Assembly: GCA_015061285.1 (NCBI GenBank)
Contig: SUWW01000001.1
Span: forward strand, 124,001 to 188,000
Reading direction: 5' to 3'
From: Bacteroidales bacterium
GTDB lineage: Bacteria > Bacteroidota > Bacteroidia > Bacteroidales > Marinilabiliaceae
DNA: 64,000 bases
How positions within the stretch are numbered: position 1 is the stretch's first letter; each line of letters begins with the position of its first letter. The translations under genes and the position numbers were made by a program. Below the pieces are notes generated by a model, which made no database searches, was not told the DNA's origin, and was given only the letters and a program-made list of their open reading frames with translations. This document shows, one piece after another, positions 51,396 to 60,899 of the stretch.

Positions 51396-52345
51396 ACGAA
51401 TTGATAAGCATAATAGTTCCTTGCTACAATAGCGAACGCTTCGTAAAGAAATGCGTCGATAGCATTATAGATCAGACATATAAGAATATTGAAATTCTTC
51501 TTGTCAACGACGGCTCGACCGACTCTACTCGCACGATATTGGCAGAATATGAGAGTAAAGATTCTCGGATCAAAATCATTGACAAAGAGAATGGCGGACA
51601 AAGTGATGCTCGAAATAAAGGTATTGACAATGCGAAAGGGAAATACTTAGTCTTTATTGATAGCGATGACTATATCTTACCATGTCACATCGAAACTTTA
51701 TTCAATTTGATTAGCAAATACAATTGTGAAATGGGAGTATCGCCATTTGCTTTGGTGAATGAAAATGAATGTATACCATTCCATGATAGAGAAAAGGCAA
51801 CAGAACGTCTTTATAATCCAATAGAGTGCATCGAAGAAATGTTCTATCAACACCAAATCGAGTCTACTATTCCCACAAAGATATATCTTAAGGAATTATT
51901 CGATAATCATAGATTCAAAAAAGGATTAATATTTGAAGATCTATTCATACTTCCAGATCTTATGCTTGCATGCAAAAACATAGCATATACTTCTATTTGC
52001 TCGTATGCTTACATTATGCATGACAATAGTACAGAAGGTAGCGGGTTCTCTGAAAAAAAATATCAAAGTGTATTTGAGGTGGTAAACAAAATAGATTCTG
52101 ACACAAGGCTAAAATCAATAAAAAAAGCCGTTGATTGCCGTCTTCTATCTATCATTTCTCGACTATACTTCAGTATGCCTATCAATCATCCTCAAAAAAA
52201 TTTTGTTTGGAAAGAGATGAAAAAACGCCGCAAAGGTGTTCTATTCAACAGCCGTGCTCGCATGAAGAATAGACTGATTACTGTACTCATGTATCTTGGG
52301 CCAAGATTAACCACTGCAGTTTACCGTATAATAAAAACTCGATAA
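51392..52345 (+). CDS. Family 2 glycosyltransferase
   Basis: The 317-residue protein has a GT-A domain with ISIIVPCYNSERFVKKCVDS, EILLVNDGSTDSTR and the DxD motif VFIDSDDYI near residue 90. It overlaps the upstream glycosyltransferase by four bases (ATGA), and the acyltransferase starts four bases after its stop. Acceptor and donor cannot be told. From here to the polymerase the DNA is more AT-rich than the housekeeping genes, as usual for surface-antigen loci. Confidence 0.9.
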   Translation: MNELISIIVPCYNSERFVKKCVDSIIDQTYKNIEILLVNDGSTDSTRTILAEYESKDSRIKIIDKENGGQSDARNKGIDNAKGKYLVFIDSDDYILPCHIETLFNLISKYNCEMGVSPFALVNENECIPFHDREKATERLYNPIECIEEMFYQHQIESTIPTKIYLKELFDNHRFKKGLIFEDLFILPDLMLACKNIAYTSICSYAYIMHDNSTEGSGFSEKKYQSVFEVVNKIDSDTRLKSIKKAVDCRLLSIISRLYFSMPINHPQKNFVWKEMKKRRKGVLFNSRARMKNRLITVLMYLGPRLTTAVYRIIKTR

Positions 52346-52349
52346 AGAG

Positions 52350-53096
52350 ATGAAGCATTTCGTTGCATTTCTACTATTCTTACTGCCAACAAGCATTGCT
52401 CGCCTTATGATTTGGTCGAGCAGATACAAAATTGGAAGGAACTGCAAAATCGGGTTCTCATTGGTATTAGTCGACAAATTGCGTTTAGAGAATGGGGCAA
52501 GAATAGGCAACCTCAACATCATTTCATGCTGCTCATTATATTCAAACAACGGATCAATCTCTCATTTGAATATTATAAAAGGCAAATTTGACTTTCGCAT
52601 AGACACTGGAGCAACAATCCACAATCAAAACAAGATAACCTCCCCGAAATTCAACCCCAACAAATCATCTTTGACACTCAAAGAGTGCTCTCGAATTGGC
52701 GTTGGTCACACGTTCGATCTTACGAGCGATATTATAATCGGTAAGTACGCTTGTTTTGCTGGACTACATACTCAAGTTTGGACACATTCATTCTACTACA
52801 GCCAGACATCTTCGCGAAGATGCCGAGTAGATAAGCCCGTTATCATTGGAGACTATTGCAACATAGGCAGCCGTTCTATCATCTGCCCTGGTGTCACTCT
52901 CGCAAATGGCGTTTGTCTCGGCGCAGGAAGTACTGCATCTAAATCGCTCTCCATTCCTGGGTTGTACGTTCAACAATCGCTGAGACTCATAGAAAACTTC
53001 AATCCAGAAAAGGCGATTGAAGAATCACTATCTTCAGAATATACATTAGATGAATATCATATTGTCCATCATTCACTATCGGTGGACAAGGAATAG
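52350..53096 (+). CDS. Left-handed beta-helix O-acyltransferase
   Basis: The 248-residue protein has a short hydrophobic N-terminus and hexapeptide-repeat turns through its length (IGRNCKIGFSLVLVDKLRLE, then GDYCNIGSRSIICPGVTLAN near residue 170, GVCLGAGSTASKSL). This fold is used by trimeric acetyltransferases such as WcaF/WbbJ types. It probably acetylates a sugar of the surface polysaccharide. It lies between a glycosyltransferase (four bases) and the polymerase gene (eight bases). Confidence 0.85.
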   Translation: MKHFVAFLLFLLPTSIARLMIWSSRYKIGRNCKIGFSLVLVDKLRLENGARIGNLNIISCCSLYSNNGSISHLNIIKGKFDFRIDTGATIHNQNKITSPKFNPNKSSLTLKECSRIGVGHTFDLTSDIIIGKYACFAGLHTQVWTHSFYYSQTSSRRCRVDKPVIIGDYCNIGSRSIICPGVTLANGVCLGAGSTASKSLSIPGLYVQQSLRLIENFNPEKAIEESLSSEYTLDEYHIVHHSLSVDKE

Positions 53097-53104
53097 CAAG
53101 TATC

Positions 53105-54220
53105 ATGTTGACATACGCGCTAATACTCATAGTATGCATCATAAGCACATTTATCGCACATAAGAGTGCAACTACCAATAAGTTTGTATTCTTTGTAACA
53201 TCGATAATTGCCATTGTAGTTCCAGCATGCATTGCAGGACTTCGAGGAATTCATTGTGGCGTAGACATCCTTGTATATTGTAAGCCCGCATTTGACAGAG
53301 TTGCATATTACGATTCGTTCATCAAATATTATGAAAGTAGCGATATTGATCTCTTTTTCTCAATGTTGATGTACGCGACCTATCATCTGTTTGGCACTTT
53401 CAATATGGCGCTATTCAACATAGAGCTATTCATTTTACTTTTTTTCTATATTGCCTCTTACAAACTTCGAGACATTATTCCTATGTGGATGTCATACCCT
53501 CTGTTATTGATAGGATTTTATGCACTATCATTCAATCTAATGAGACAGAGTTTGGCGATTGCGTTTCTAATGCTCGGATATACATATTTACTACGCAACG
53601 ATAATTTCAAGAAGTATTTAGTCTTTCTAATTATCTCATTTTTCTGGCACAAGACAGCAGTCATAGGAGGTTTGTTTTTACTATTTATACATTTTGCTTC
53701 TGTACAGAAAAAAGAATTGAGAATAATACTTAGCGTTTCTTTTATTTCTGTGTGCACTGCTATCATTATAATCTTCAGGGTTCTATTGTCTATGATAGCA
53801 TTATTAGGTGGACGATTTGAAACTTATGAAGCCTATGGAAAGGCGAGTGGTTCATTCACTCCGACCATCTCTACTATACTTTTATTAGGCAATATTCTTT
53901 GTATATGTTTAGCTGTCACTTGTTATTATATGAGAATATTGAATGGACGCACATCATATAACTATACACTAATATGCATAGTATCAACCATGTCGGAACT
54001 TCTCGGAATGTATACTGGCTATGCGACTCGAATCGGTATGTATTTTGCAGCGACACAAGCATTCTACCTTCCGATTATAGCGACTTCCCCCAAATTAACA
54101 AATCGGACATCTTTTATTGCTGTGATTGTAGTATTTGCCATTTTTATCGCAGTCTGGCTGAGACTACACGCGTCGATGGGGAATACTGTGCCATATAGTT
54201 CTACAATTCTTGATATATAA
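53105..54220 (+). CDS. EpsG/Wzy-like polysaccharide polymerase
   Basis: The 371-residue protein is almost wholly hydrophobic, with about ten to eleven membrane segments and a larger loop near residues 38-85 (CIAGLRGIHCGVDILVYCK then YYDSFIKYYESSD). The pattern GLRG-x6-D followed by an aromatic region, and later FFWHKTAVIGGLFLLF, is typical of EpsG-family O-antigen/exopolysaccharide polymerases. It would join repeat units at the periplasmic face. A flippase gene is not in the window. Confidence 0.85.
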   Translation: MLTYALILIVCIISTFIAHKSATTNKFVFFVTSIIAIVVPACIAGLRGIHCGVDILVYCKPAFDRVAYYDSFIKYYESSDIDLFFSMLMYATYHLFGTFNMALFNIELFILLFFYIASYKLRDIIPMWMSYPLLLIGFYALSFNLMRQSLAIAFLMLGYTYLLRNDNFKKYLVFLIISFFWHKTAVIGGLFLLFIHFASVQKKELRIILSVSFISVCTAIIIIFRVLLSMIALLGGRFETYEAYGKASGSFTPTISTILLLGNILCICLAVTCYYMRILNGRTSYNYTLICIVSTMSELLGMYTGYATRIGMYFAATQAFYLPIIATSPKLTNRTSFIAVIVVFAIFIAVWLRLHASMGNTVPYSSTILDI

Positions 54221-54232
54221 ATTCGCGTCACC

Positions 54233-55045
54233 ATGTTTCCCGAAAAGAATCAAAATCAGATCAAGAAAGACAAGCGAGAATGGACTATAATAAATCTGTT
54301 TTCGTCGGCTTACGAGCAATTTCCTATTGGAGAATTAGAGAAGTCGGAACGCCCTGATTTTATTCTTACTACTAAAAACAAGCGAATTGGCATTGAACTT
54401 ACGGAGCTAAAATATGAACGTGGCGACACGAAGTTCAACATGCGCGCACATGAAGATTTCCTTAGCGAGATTATGGACAACGCTCAAGCAATTTACAACA
54501 AGCAGAAAAATCTATATCTCGTTGTCGATGTACATTTTTCCGATTGCATTGCTCCTCTTTGCGTAAATATGGGTGGAGATGATGCCAACCTCATAAAACA
54601 AGGGCTGTCGGAATCTATAAGCCGCATTGTGATAGACAATCTTCCTGAAGCTACGGGAAAACACTACGTAGTAAATCGCACTTCGAAATATGGTGACGTA
54701 AACCTTCCTTCTATGATTGATGCCATAAATATTACAAACGTAACAGGTCGGCAAACGGAAGCTCTTTGGTTTGCAAGCATATCAACTCGAGTGAAACCTC
54801 TTACAGTTCAAAGCATCTCGCAACGCATACACGACAAGGACAAAAAAATTGTTGGCTACGACGCCACTTGCGACAATCAGTGGCTGATAATTATTCAAAA
54901 CAGTTTTCTCATGGCCGAAAAATACGACCCTGTGGCTGCTGCTCGCGCCCTTCGCCACCATTATCATTCACGCTTCGACAAAGTGTTTGTATTCGAAAGA
55001 AGTGAAGCCCAAGTAACTCCTCTTATAACTTCAAAACTGATATAG
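54233..55045 (+). CDS. PD-(D/E)xK-like protein of unknown function
   Basis: The 270-residue soluble protein has a motif fitting a nuclease-fold core near residues 37-60: RPDFILTTKNKRIGIELTEL (D...E-x-T/K pattern). The rest alternates strands and helices, with no signal peptide or membrane segment. It begins 12 bases after the polymerase gene, yet has no evident role in polysaccharide synthesis. It may be a single-gene defence or repair nuclease carried along with the locus, or a catalytically dead relative. The family is not recognised by name. Confidence 0.55.
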   Translation: MFPEKNQNQIKKDKREWTIINLFSSAYEQFPIGELEKSERPDFILTTKNKRIGIELTELKYERGDTKFNMRAHEDFLSEIMDNAQAIYNKQKNLYLVVDVHFSDCIAPLCVNMGGDDANLIKQGLSESISRIVIDNLPEATGKHYVVNRTSKYGDVNLPSMIDAINITNVTGRQTEALWFASISTRVKPLTVQSISQRIHDKDKKIVGYDATCDNQWLIIIQNSFLMAEKYDPVAAARALRHHYHSRFDKVFVFERSEAQVTPLITSKLI

Positions 55046-55060
55046 TAATATATATTCTGC

Positions 55061-55068
55061 TATTTTTG
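55061..55068 (+). promoter_or_regulatory. -7 box of the fabD promoter
   Basis: TATTTTTG matches TAnnTTTG, 26 bases before the fabD start codon. Confidence 0.6.
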
Positions 55069-55093
55069 CATATTATTAATAATCATATAAGTA

Positions 55094-55987
55094 ATGAAAG
55101 CTTACGTATTTCCTGGACAAGGTGCTCAATATGTTGGCATGGGTAAAGACCTCTACGAAGCCAACAGCGAAGCACGCAAAATGTTCGACACTGCCAACGA
55201 AATCCTTGGTTTCAAAATCACTGATCTTATGTTTGATGGCACTGCCGACGATTTGAAACAGACCAAAGTTACTCAGCCTGCAATATTTCTACATTCAACA
55301 ATACTTGCTAAAGTGCTCGGTACTAAATTTACGCCCGACATGGTAGCTGGCCACTCTCTTGGTGAATTCTCGGCTCTCGTGGCTGCTGGTGCAATGAATT
55401 TTGAAGATGGCGTAAAACTCGTTTCGCAACGCGCTCAAGCTATGCAGAAAGCTTGCGAATTGGAGTCGTCGACCATGGCTGCTATTATTGGTCTCGACGA
55501 TGCTACGGTAGAAGCTGTTTGCAACGAAATCGACGGCGTTGTTCCAGCTAACTACAACTGCCCTGGTCAGCTCGTTATCTCGGGTTCTATTGCTGGTATC
55601 GATGCCGCTTGTGCTGCTCTTACTGAGAAAGGTGCTAAACGCGCTTTGAAACTTCAAGTTAGTGGCGCTTTCCACTCTCCTTTTATGGAACCTGCACGCG
55701 CTCAACTTGCAAAAGCTATAGAGCAAACCGCTTTCAACAAACCTGTTTGCCCTGTATATCAAAACGTAGTAGCTAAAGCTGTTACCGACCCTGAGGAAAT
55801 CAAACGTAACCTCGTTGCTCAGCTTACTGCTCCAGTACGTTGGACACAAACCGTGCTCAACATGATTGCCGATGGTGTAACAGAATTCACCGAAGTAGGT
55901 CCAGGCGCAGTGCTTCAAGGATTGATTCGCAAAACGAACAACACAATGACACTCAGCGGCATTAGCAAGTTAGAGGACATTGCATAA
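55094..55987 (+). CDS. fabD: Malonyl-CoA:ACP transacylase
   Basis: FabD loads malonyl groups onto acyl carrier protein for fatty-acid synthesis. The 297-residue protein has the N-terminal FPGQGAQYVGMG, the nucleophile Ser88 in GHSLGE, and the catalytic His in VSGAFHSPFM near residue 197, plus FTEVGPGAVLQGL at the C-terminus. Length is typical. Codon use is strongly biased, as for pfp. It has its own promoter box and is closed by an intrinsic terminator. Confidence 0.97.
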   Translation: MKAYVFPGQGAQYVGMGKDLYEANSEARKMFDTANEILGFKITDLMFDGTADDLKQTKVTQPAIFLHSTILAKVLGTKFTPDMVAGHSLGEFSALVAAGAMNFEDGVKLVSQRAQAMQKACELESSTMAAIIGLDDATVEAVCNEIDGVVPANYNCPGQLVISGSIAGIDAACAALTEKGAKRALKLQVSGAFHSPFMEPARAQLAKAIEQTAFNKPVCPVYQNVVAKAVTDPEEIKRNLVAQLTAPVRWTQTVLNMIADGVTEFTEVGPGAVLQGLIRKTNNTMTLSGISKLEDIA

Positions 55988-56010
55988 CTAATTATATAGA
56001 ATAGATACAA

Positions 56011-56056
56011 CACGGGCAGTTCAATGAAACCACACGTTGGCTGTCCGTGATTTTTT
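56011..56056 (+). terminator. Intrinsic terminator of fabD
   Basis: CACGGGCAG (56011-56019) pairs with CTGTCCGTG (56041-56049, one G-U), followed by ATTTTTT. Confidence 0.8.
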
Positions 56057-56064
56057 ATATAACT

Positions 56065-56943
56065 ATGGCTATGGATTTAGAATTCGGTTTTGACAAGCAA
56101 GAGCAACCACACAAATGCTCTGTTGAATACGTATGCTACGACGGTGCTTTCTATAAAACAGATACGCCATTTGTGACATTAAGCGAAATTCCTGCACAAT
56201 ATGGCACTATAAACGAAACACTTTGGTGTCGTTCTGATACTCCATTCCGCTACGATTATCATTACCGCAATATTCAACATCGCCTTAGTGCGCTCGGAAT
56301 CGAAGATTTCAACCTTCCGAGCTCTACTGATTTGCTAAACCGCATAAAAGCATTAGCTGCAAGAAATAGATATGTGGGGAAATACTCTGTTATAGAAATT
56401 TCGCTTTGGATGTCGGCAACAAAGCACTTACACTACATAATAAAGCGCACACCACACGACACAAGCCCCATAGAAATTCCGCAAAAGCCATTCATCCTAT
56501 CGCCACTATACGATTTTCAAATCAACTCCGTAGCCACATCGTCGAGCGGATTACAAAAGGAGTCTGATTTTCTTACGCAGAATAAACCCAACAACATCGA
56601 CGACTACTTGCTATTCAACGCTGCTAAGAGAGCCATACGTACAATTGGCGGCAACATATTCATATTCAAGAACTACGACCTCACATACGTATCTACCAAG
56701 GCTGGTTCTGCATTTTCGGCTACTACGCCGCTAATTCTGGAGGCTGCACAAGAGATGCATCTCAACATAATACAGACCGATGGAATAGAATACAATCAGT
56801 TACTCAACGCTCGCGAATGCATAGAGGACCACCTAACATTAGGACCGCAAGTCGTTATTGGCATCGACGAGCACCGTTTCAGCGAAACTAAGGATGCCAA
56901 GTCGATGGTTGCATACATACGCCGTCGATTTATGGAGCAGTAG
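56065..56943 (+). CDS. Fold-type IV aminotransferase-like protein, degenerate
   Basis: From ATG 56065 the protein has 292 residues. The N-terminal half follows the class IV pattern (YDGAFYKTDTPFVTL, then YGTINETLWCRSDTPFRYDY where family members have the DGVFETL/H-L-RL block). The C-terminal half has GGNIFIFKNYDLTYVSTKAG and LILEAAQEMHLNIIQ, as in aminodeoxychorismate lyase and branched-chain transaminases. The PLP lysine is not clearly in place (SSGLQKES where GxKxLN is expected), and the conserved TEGTSSN reads IRTIGGN. It may have lost activity or changed reaction. A GTG at 56047 lies in the fabD terminator and is rejected as start. Confidence 0.65.
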   Translation: MAMDLEFGFDKQEQPHKCSVEYVCYDGAFYKTDTPFVTLSEIPAQYGTINETLWCRSDTPFRYDYHYRNIQHRLSALGIEDFNLPSSTDLLNRIKALAARNRYVGKYSVIEISLWMSATKHLHYIIKRTPHDTSPIEIPQKPFILSPLYDFQINSVATSSSGLQKESDFLTQNKPNNIDDYLLFNAAKRAIRTIGGNIFIFKNYDLTYVSTKAGSAFSATTPLILEAAQEMHLNIIQTDGIEYNQLLNARECIEDHLTLGPQVVIGIDEHRFSETKDAKSMVAYIRRRFMEQ

Positions 56944-56958
56944 AGACAATATAAAAGC

Positions 56959-57022
56959 AACCTATCTTATCATGAAAAGGTCAACTCGGTGTGGAGCCTA
57001 TTTTTACATAATAAGATAGGTT
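56959..57022. terminator. 12-bp inverted repeat between convergent genes
   Basis: AACCTATCTTAT (56959-56970) and ATAAGATAGGTT (57011-57022) are exact reverse complements with a 40-base loop. It lies between two genes that end toward each other and may serve as terminator for both, although there are no good T-runs outside the arms. Confidence 0.45.
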
Positions 57023-57044
57023 AACCTCAATATAGTCTTAATAC

Positions 57045-57548
57045 TTAGAACACTTGCCTACCTAAAGACACAATCTTCTGCCCGACTTTCAATCCATGCT
57101 TGGCTATGTTGCCTTCATGAATCTCAAAGTTGAGTTTACCGCCTTCTGGCACAAACGAGATGCCTGCGCCATGAGCACACATTCCCTTTGCGCCACTCAC
57201 TATCAGCACCCTATTGTTTGCTTGTGCCGACACCAACGCTCCTATCTGCGAGCTCTTCGACTCTCCAAGAAAAATGATGTCGCTCTTAACCAAACCTGTC
57301 GCCGTAGCCGATTCTGTCACTGTAATCTTACGAACTCCTATCGTCTTTGTGTTGGCTATCGATTTCAACTCACTCGCCAAGGCATTGTCGCCAACAACGG
57401 TTATCACAAAAGGCTTCGAATTGTCGTCGGATGGCCACGATGTATTCTTAGCAAACTGTAATATGTACAAAGCTTGAAATTTTGCCATCTGCGCCTGCGC
57501 TGCTATACCTACAATGGCAAACAGACACATAAATAGAATCTTCTTCAT
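57045..57548 (-). CDS. YfiR-family (DUF4154) periplasmic protein
   Basis: The 167-residue protein has a signal peptide (cleavage after AQA) and the YfiR/DUF4154 pattern: KFQALYILQFAKNTSWPSD near the N-terminus, FVITVVGDNALASEL, and GISFVPEGGKLNFEIH near the C-terminus. In Pseudomonas YfiR represses a diguanylate cyclase from the periplasm. Here it follows a TonB-dependent receptor gene by 45 bases on the same strand, an association also known from Proteobacteria. The output partner could be the divergent hybrid sensor, which is inference. Confidence 0.88.
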   Translation of the reverse strand: MKKILFMCLFAIVGIAAQAQMAKFQALYILQFAKNTSWPSDDNSKPFVITVVGDNALASELKSIANTKTIGVRKITVTESATATGLVKSDIIFLGESKSSQIGALVSAQANNRVLIVSGAKGMCAHGAGISFVPEGGKLNFEIHEGNIAKHGLKVGQKIVSLGRQVF

Positions 57549-57593
57549 GTCGATTAGTTTTTTGTATTAGATTTTTTCATTGTTATTCACTCA

Positions 57594-60428
57594 TTATAGC
57601 GAGAAGCTCATACCAACATTATATTGGCCACCTATTTCGTCTCCAAACACAAATTCTTGTTTGCTGTTGTTGAGGATATTCGTGCCGTTGAAGAATATCT
57701 CGAAGCCATCGGCTGGCTTGTAACCAACCTTCATATTTAGCGTCATACGTGGTGACAACTCTTGCTTGCCATAACCTGTCAGATACTCACGTTTACCGAT
57801 GAAGTTGGCATAAGCACTGATATTGAAGGTGCTGTTAGGCTTTGCAAGTAGTCCTACCATACCATAGATTGCTGGAGTAGCTTTGTGTTTATGTCCGTTC
57901 TCGACTTCTGGATTGAGTAGATCGTATATAGACTTGTCATTTTCATTAGTCAAATCAAGTTCTTTGACGTCTTTGAAGCCAGTTCTGACGCGACCGTCAT
58001 CGCCAGCCTTGCCAAGTCGCTCGTAAGCAGCCTTTGCTGCCGCACGTTTTGCATCAATATCTTCGATGCTTGAAATCTCATTTGTAACGACTGTTGCTGT
58101 CATCATCGCATCAAGAGATGCATACTTCAAAAGTTCGCCCATCACCTTATTTCTATCGTATACATAGTAATTATCAATGATGGTCTGCTGAGTATTCATA
58201 TTGAACTTGGCTATCAACTTATCCGACAAAATCCAGTCGATATTCATACCAAAGCCATACTGCGAGACTTCATAAGGCATATTGTCGAACTGAATATTGC
58301 CCGTCAATCTCATCGTGCTGAGAGATCTATTTGTGTTCTGCTCTATAGCACCAATCAATGTCGACTCCATGTCGAAATCCGATGTTGCACTTCTGGCCAT
58401 CATACCAGTGTAGTCGGTACTCTTAGAATAGAAAAGTTCGGCATCAATCAGCACCTTTGGCGTTGGCTGAAGTCTGTAGCCAAGTTCGAATCCGTCCAAG
58501 TGCATGATATTCGCATTGTCGTTGACGTTGAACTGTATTGCATCTGGCATACTCAATCCGCTGTTGTCGTCCTGACTATCTCTCAACCAACGATATTTGC
58601 AGCACGCTGCTGTGATACTTGCCGAACGCATTGCTCTGCCGTATGACATACGTAGAAAGTTTTTGTCGTTCACCATATAGCTAAGTACAACTTGTGCCGA
58701 GGTGTTCCACTTGTCTGGAATATTCGTTTTATCCGAACGAATGCCCACAATGGCTCTGATTTTTCCCTTGCGATAGTCAAGTCTCAAAACGGGAGCCACA
58801 CTGGTCAACTTATCACTGCCATCGAGGAAGCCGGGTTGCTTTGTTTCGCCATAATATTGGTCTATATCCTCTGCAAACACGCCCTGATAATGCACGCCTG
58901 GCTGCACAGCAAGAGCACCCCACGTATCTACATCACCAAGATTCAAACTATACTCTGCAGTACCGAATATTCTGTTATTGAAAATCTTGAAGCCCGGTCT
59001 GCCATAACAATAATCCTCCGAACCGCCAGCATAGCTAACCTGCAAATGCAAATCTTTGATATGCGCATCGGCATTGACATAGCCAGTTTTGAACTGACGG
59101 AAACACATTGAATATGGGAAATCTACAAGCACACTATTGTTAGTCAAACTTTGGCTGTAGCCGCCTGTAAGGTCTATTCTGACATCAGTCGATGGTGTAA
59201 AAGCAAGATAGCCATTAACACCCATTGTTTTACGCGCCAACGATGGCTCAGGGAACGACTTATTCATATCTCTATACTCCACTGGCAACGCATTGAACAC
59301 CTGATACAAATCAGGATCTTGCACATTGAGCTGTATGCCTTGCGCCAAAACAATTGGCAACATCTGCTCTGCCTCTTCTTGCGTATATCCATAGCCCATA
59401 AGCATCTGTATGTAGCTTGAACCGTACATTGCCAAGCAATAAGGTAGATAGACCAACTTAGCAAAGGTCATTGTGTTGTAGCCTACGCTGCGAAGATGTC
59501 GGAATTCTTCAATAGAGAGTTCTGCATTACCCTCTACGGGCACGAGTGTACCATTAGCTATATAACCCTCGAGTTGCGACTTTGTAAGCGCAGCTGTGGG
59601 ATCTACCACATCGTTCATATCGAGATACATAGTCTCATTTGAGAGCACTCTCAACTTGTCTGTGTTTCTCTGTCTTTGCTGCATATTTAGCGACAAACCA
59701 GCCGCAAACTTATCCGAGAACTGACGTCTGAATGCCACATCTCCTATATATGTATTCTGACAGCCTATCTGCACTCCTCCTGCCACATTCGAATTTGCCG
59801 ATTGGTCGGGCTTTTTCGTAATTATATTTACAATGCCATTTACTGCATTTGTGCCATAGAGTGCCGACACTGCGCCACGAACAACCTCAATGCGCTCTAC
59901 GTCCTCTATAGATATTGGCAAAAGCTCCGGACTGAAAGCTCCAATGCCATAGTTATGAACGCTACGACCATCAACAAGCAAAACGGTATTGTTGTTTTCT
60001 GTGTAGAGAAGCATATTATTATCTGGGATATTATTAAGACCTCTGAGATGCACGTCATATACGCCATTGGTCTTCTGCTGAACTATCATGCCTGGTATTA
60101 GTCTGAAGGCCTCTTCTATTGTGGTACAGCCATACATTCGAAGTTCATCGTGTGTGACAACTGTCGTTGCAAGTGGCGAAGTAAAACTACTCTCCTCTGA
60201 CTTCGACGCCGAAGAAACATTTTTATTCATAATCAGAGCAAACAACTCGTCAACCGACGAAACCCCGAGAGTCTCTACCGCCAGCATCAACTGGTCGAGA
60301 GGCAATTCCGACAACTCTTCTGTTGTCATCGCAAGTATCTGCTCTCTCGTCAGAACTTCTTGCGCATACATTTCAATCGACTGCATACATACTGCCGCTA
60401 ACAAAATGGAAAAAACTTTCCTTTTCAT
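57594..60428 (-). CDS. TonB-dependent receptor linked to YfiR
   Basis: Starting at the ATG at 60428 (944 residues) gives a normal signal peptide ending MYAQ. An N-terminal helical segment of 50-60 residues contains LSELPLDQLMLAVETLGV and VSSASKSEE, the type that precedes the plug in receptors paired with YfiR proteins. The plug (LATTVVTHDELRMYGCTTIE, then VEVVRGAVSALYGTNAVNGI near residue 180) is followed by the barrel, which ends VGMSFSL. There is no SusC-type regulatory domain and no SusD partner, so it is not a glycan importer of the Sus type. The ligand is unknown. Confidence 0.92.
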   Translation of the reverse strand: MKRKVFSILLAAVCMQSIEMYAQEVLTREQILAMTTEELSELPLDQLMLAVETLGVSSVDELFALIMNKNVSSASKSEESSFTSPLATTVVTHDELRMYGCTTIEEAFRLIPGMIVQQKTNGVYDVHLRGLNNIPDNNMLLYTENNNTVLLVDGRSVHNYGIGAFSPELLPISIEDVERIEVVRGAVSALYGTNAVNGIVNIITKKPDQSANSNVAGGVQIGCQNTYIGDVAFRRQFSDKFAAGLSLNMQQRQRNTDKLRVLSNETMYLDMNDVVDPTAALTKSQLEGYIANGTLVPVEGNAELSIEEFRHLRSVGYNTMTFAKLVYLPYCLAMYGSSYIQMLMGYGYTQEEAEQMLPIVLAQGIQLNVQDPDLYQVFNALPVEYRDMNKSFPEPSLARKTMGVNGYLAFTPSTDVRIDLTGGYSQSLTNNSVLVDFPYSMCFRQFKTGYVNADAHIKDLHLQVSYAGGSEDYCYGRPGFKIFNNRIFGTAEYSLNLGDVDTWGALAVQPGVHYQGVFAEDIDQYYGETKQPGFLDGSDKLTSVAPVLRLDYRKGKIRAIVGIRSDKTNIPDKWNTSAQVVLSYMVNDKNFLRMSYGRAMRSASITAACCKYRWLRDSQDDNSGLSMPDAIQFNVNDNANIMHLDGFELGYRLQPTPKVLIDAELFYSKSTDYTGMMARSATSDFDMESTLIGAIEQNTNRSLSTMRLTGNIQFDNMPYEVSQYGFGMNIDWILSDKLIAKFNMNTQQTIIDNYYVYDRNKVMGELLKYASLDAMMTATVVTNEISSIEDIDAKRAAAKAAYERLGKAGDDGRVRTGFKDVKELDLTNENDKSIYDLLNPEVENGHKHKATPAIYGMVGLLAKPNSTFNISAYANFIGKREYLTGYGKQELSPRMTLNMKVGYKPADGFEIFFNGTNILNNSKQEFVFGDEIGGQYNVGMSFSL

Positions 60429-60899
60429 AGTTATTTTGCTACGATGCCTCTCATTCGTCCATCGACACCTATGAGACATCTACAATATGTGGAGCTCTAA
60501 AAAAAATAGGTCTTATTCAACTAATAAATAATATTCCCGCGCAATACGACGCACAGAGCCCTATAATGCGTCACAAAGCGCCACGAAGGTAGTAAAACTA
60601 CCCATGCGTATTTATACCTACCTTATCTTTTTACAAATATTCACACTTCGCCCTTCCTACACGCATGAAATAATTTACAATCTCCTACTAATACGCCAGT
60701 TTATGCATAACACTCCAAACGAGCATTTTTCGTAATTATCCTTAGTTTAATAGTCTGCAAATCGTTCAAAAGGCAAATAGTAAATCGTCCAAATGACACG
60801 ATTGCGCATGTAGCGTGTGTTTCGTGGTCAATTATTTGCTTTATTTGCTACGTATAGCAATATTTGGTTCTAAGAATCATAACAGCCCAAATTGTCAAA
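60429..60899. promoter_or_regulatory. Divergent control region between TonB receptor and HTCS
   Basis: This spacer has no gene. On the minus strand TACCTTCG (60601-60594) may be the receptor's -7 box. On the plus strand AATATTTG (60866-60873) is one base off the consensus, 27 bases before the sensor start. Two direct repeats of AAATCGTYCAAA (60759-60770 and 60782-60793), spaced 23 bp apart, about two helical turns, lie between them and are the best operator candidate. Confidence 0.45.
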
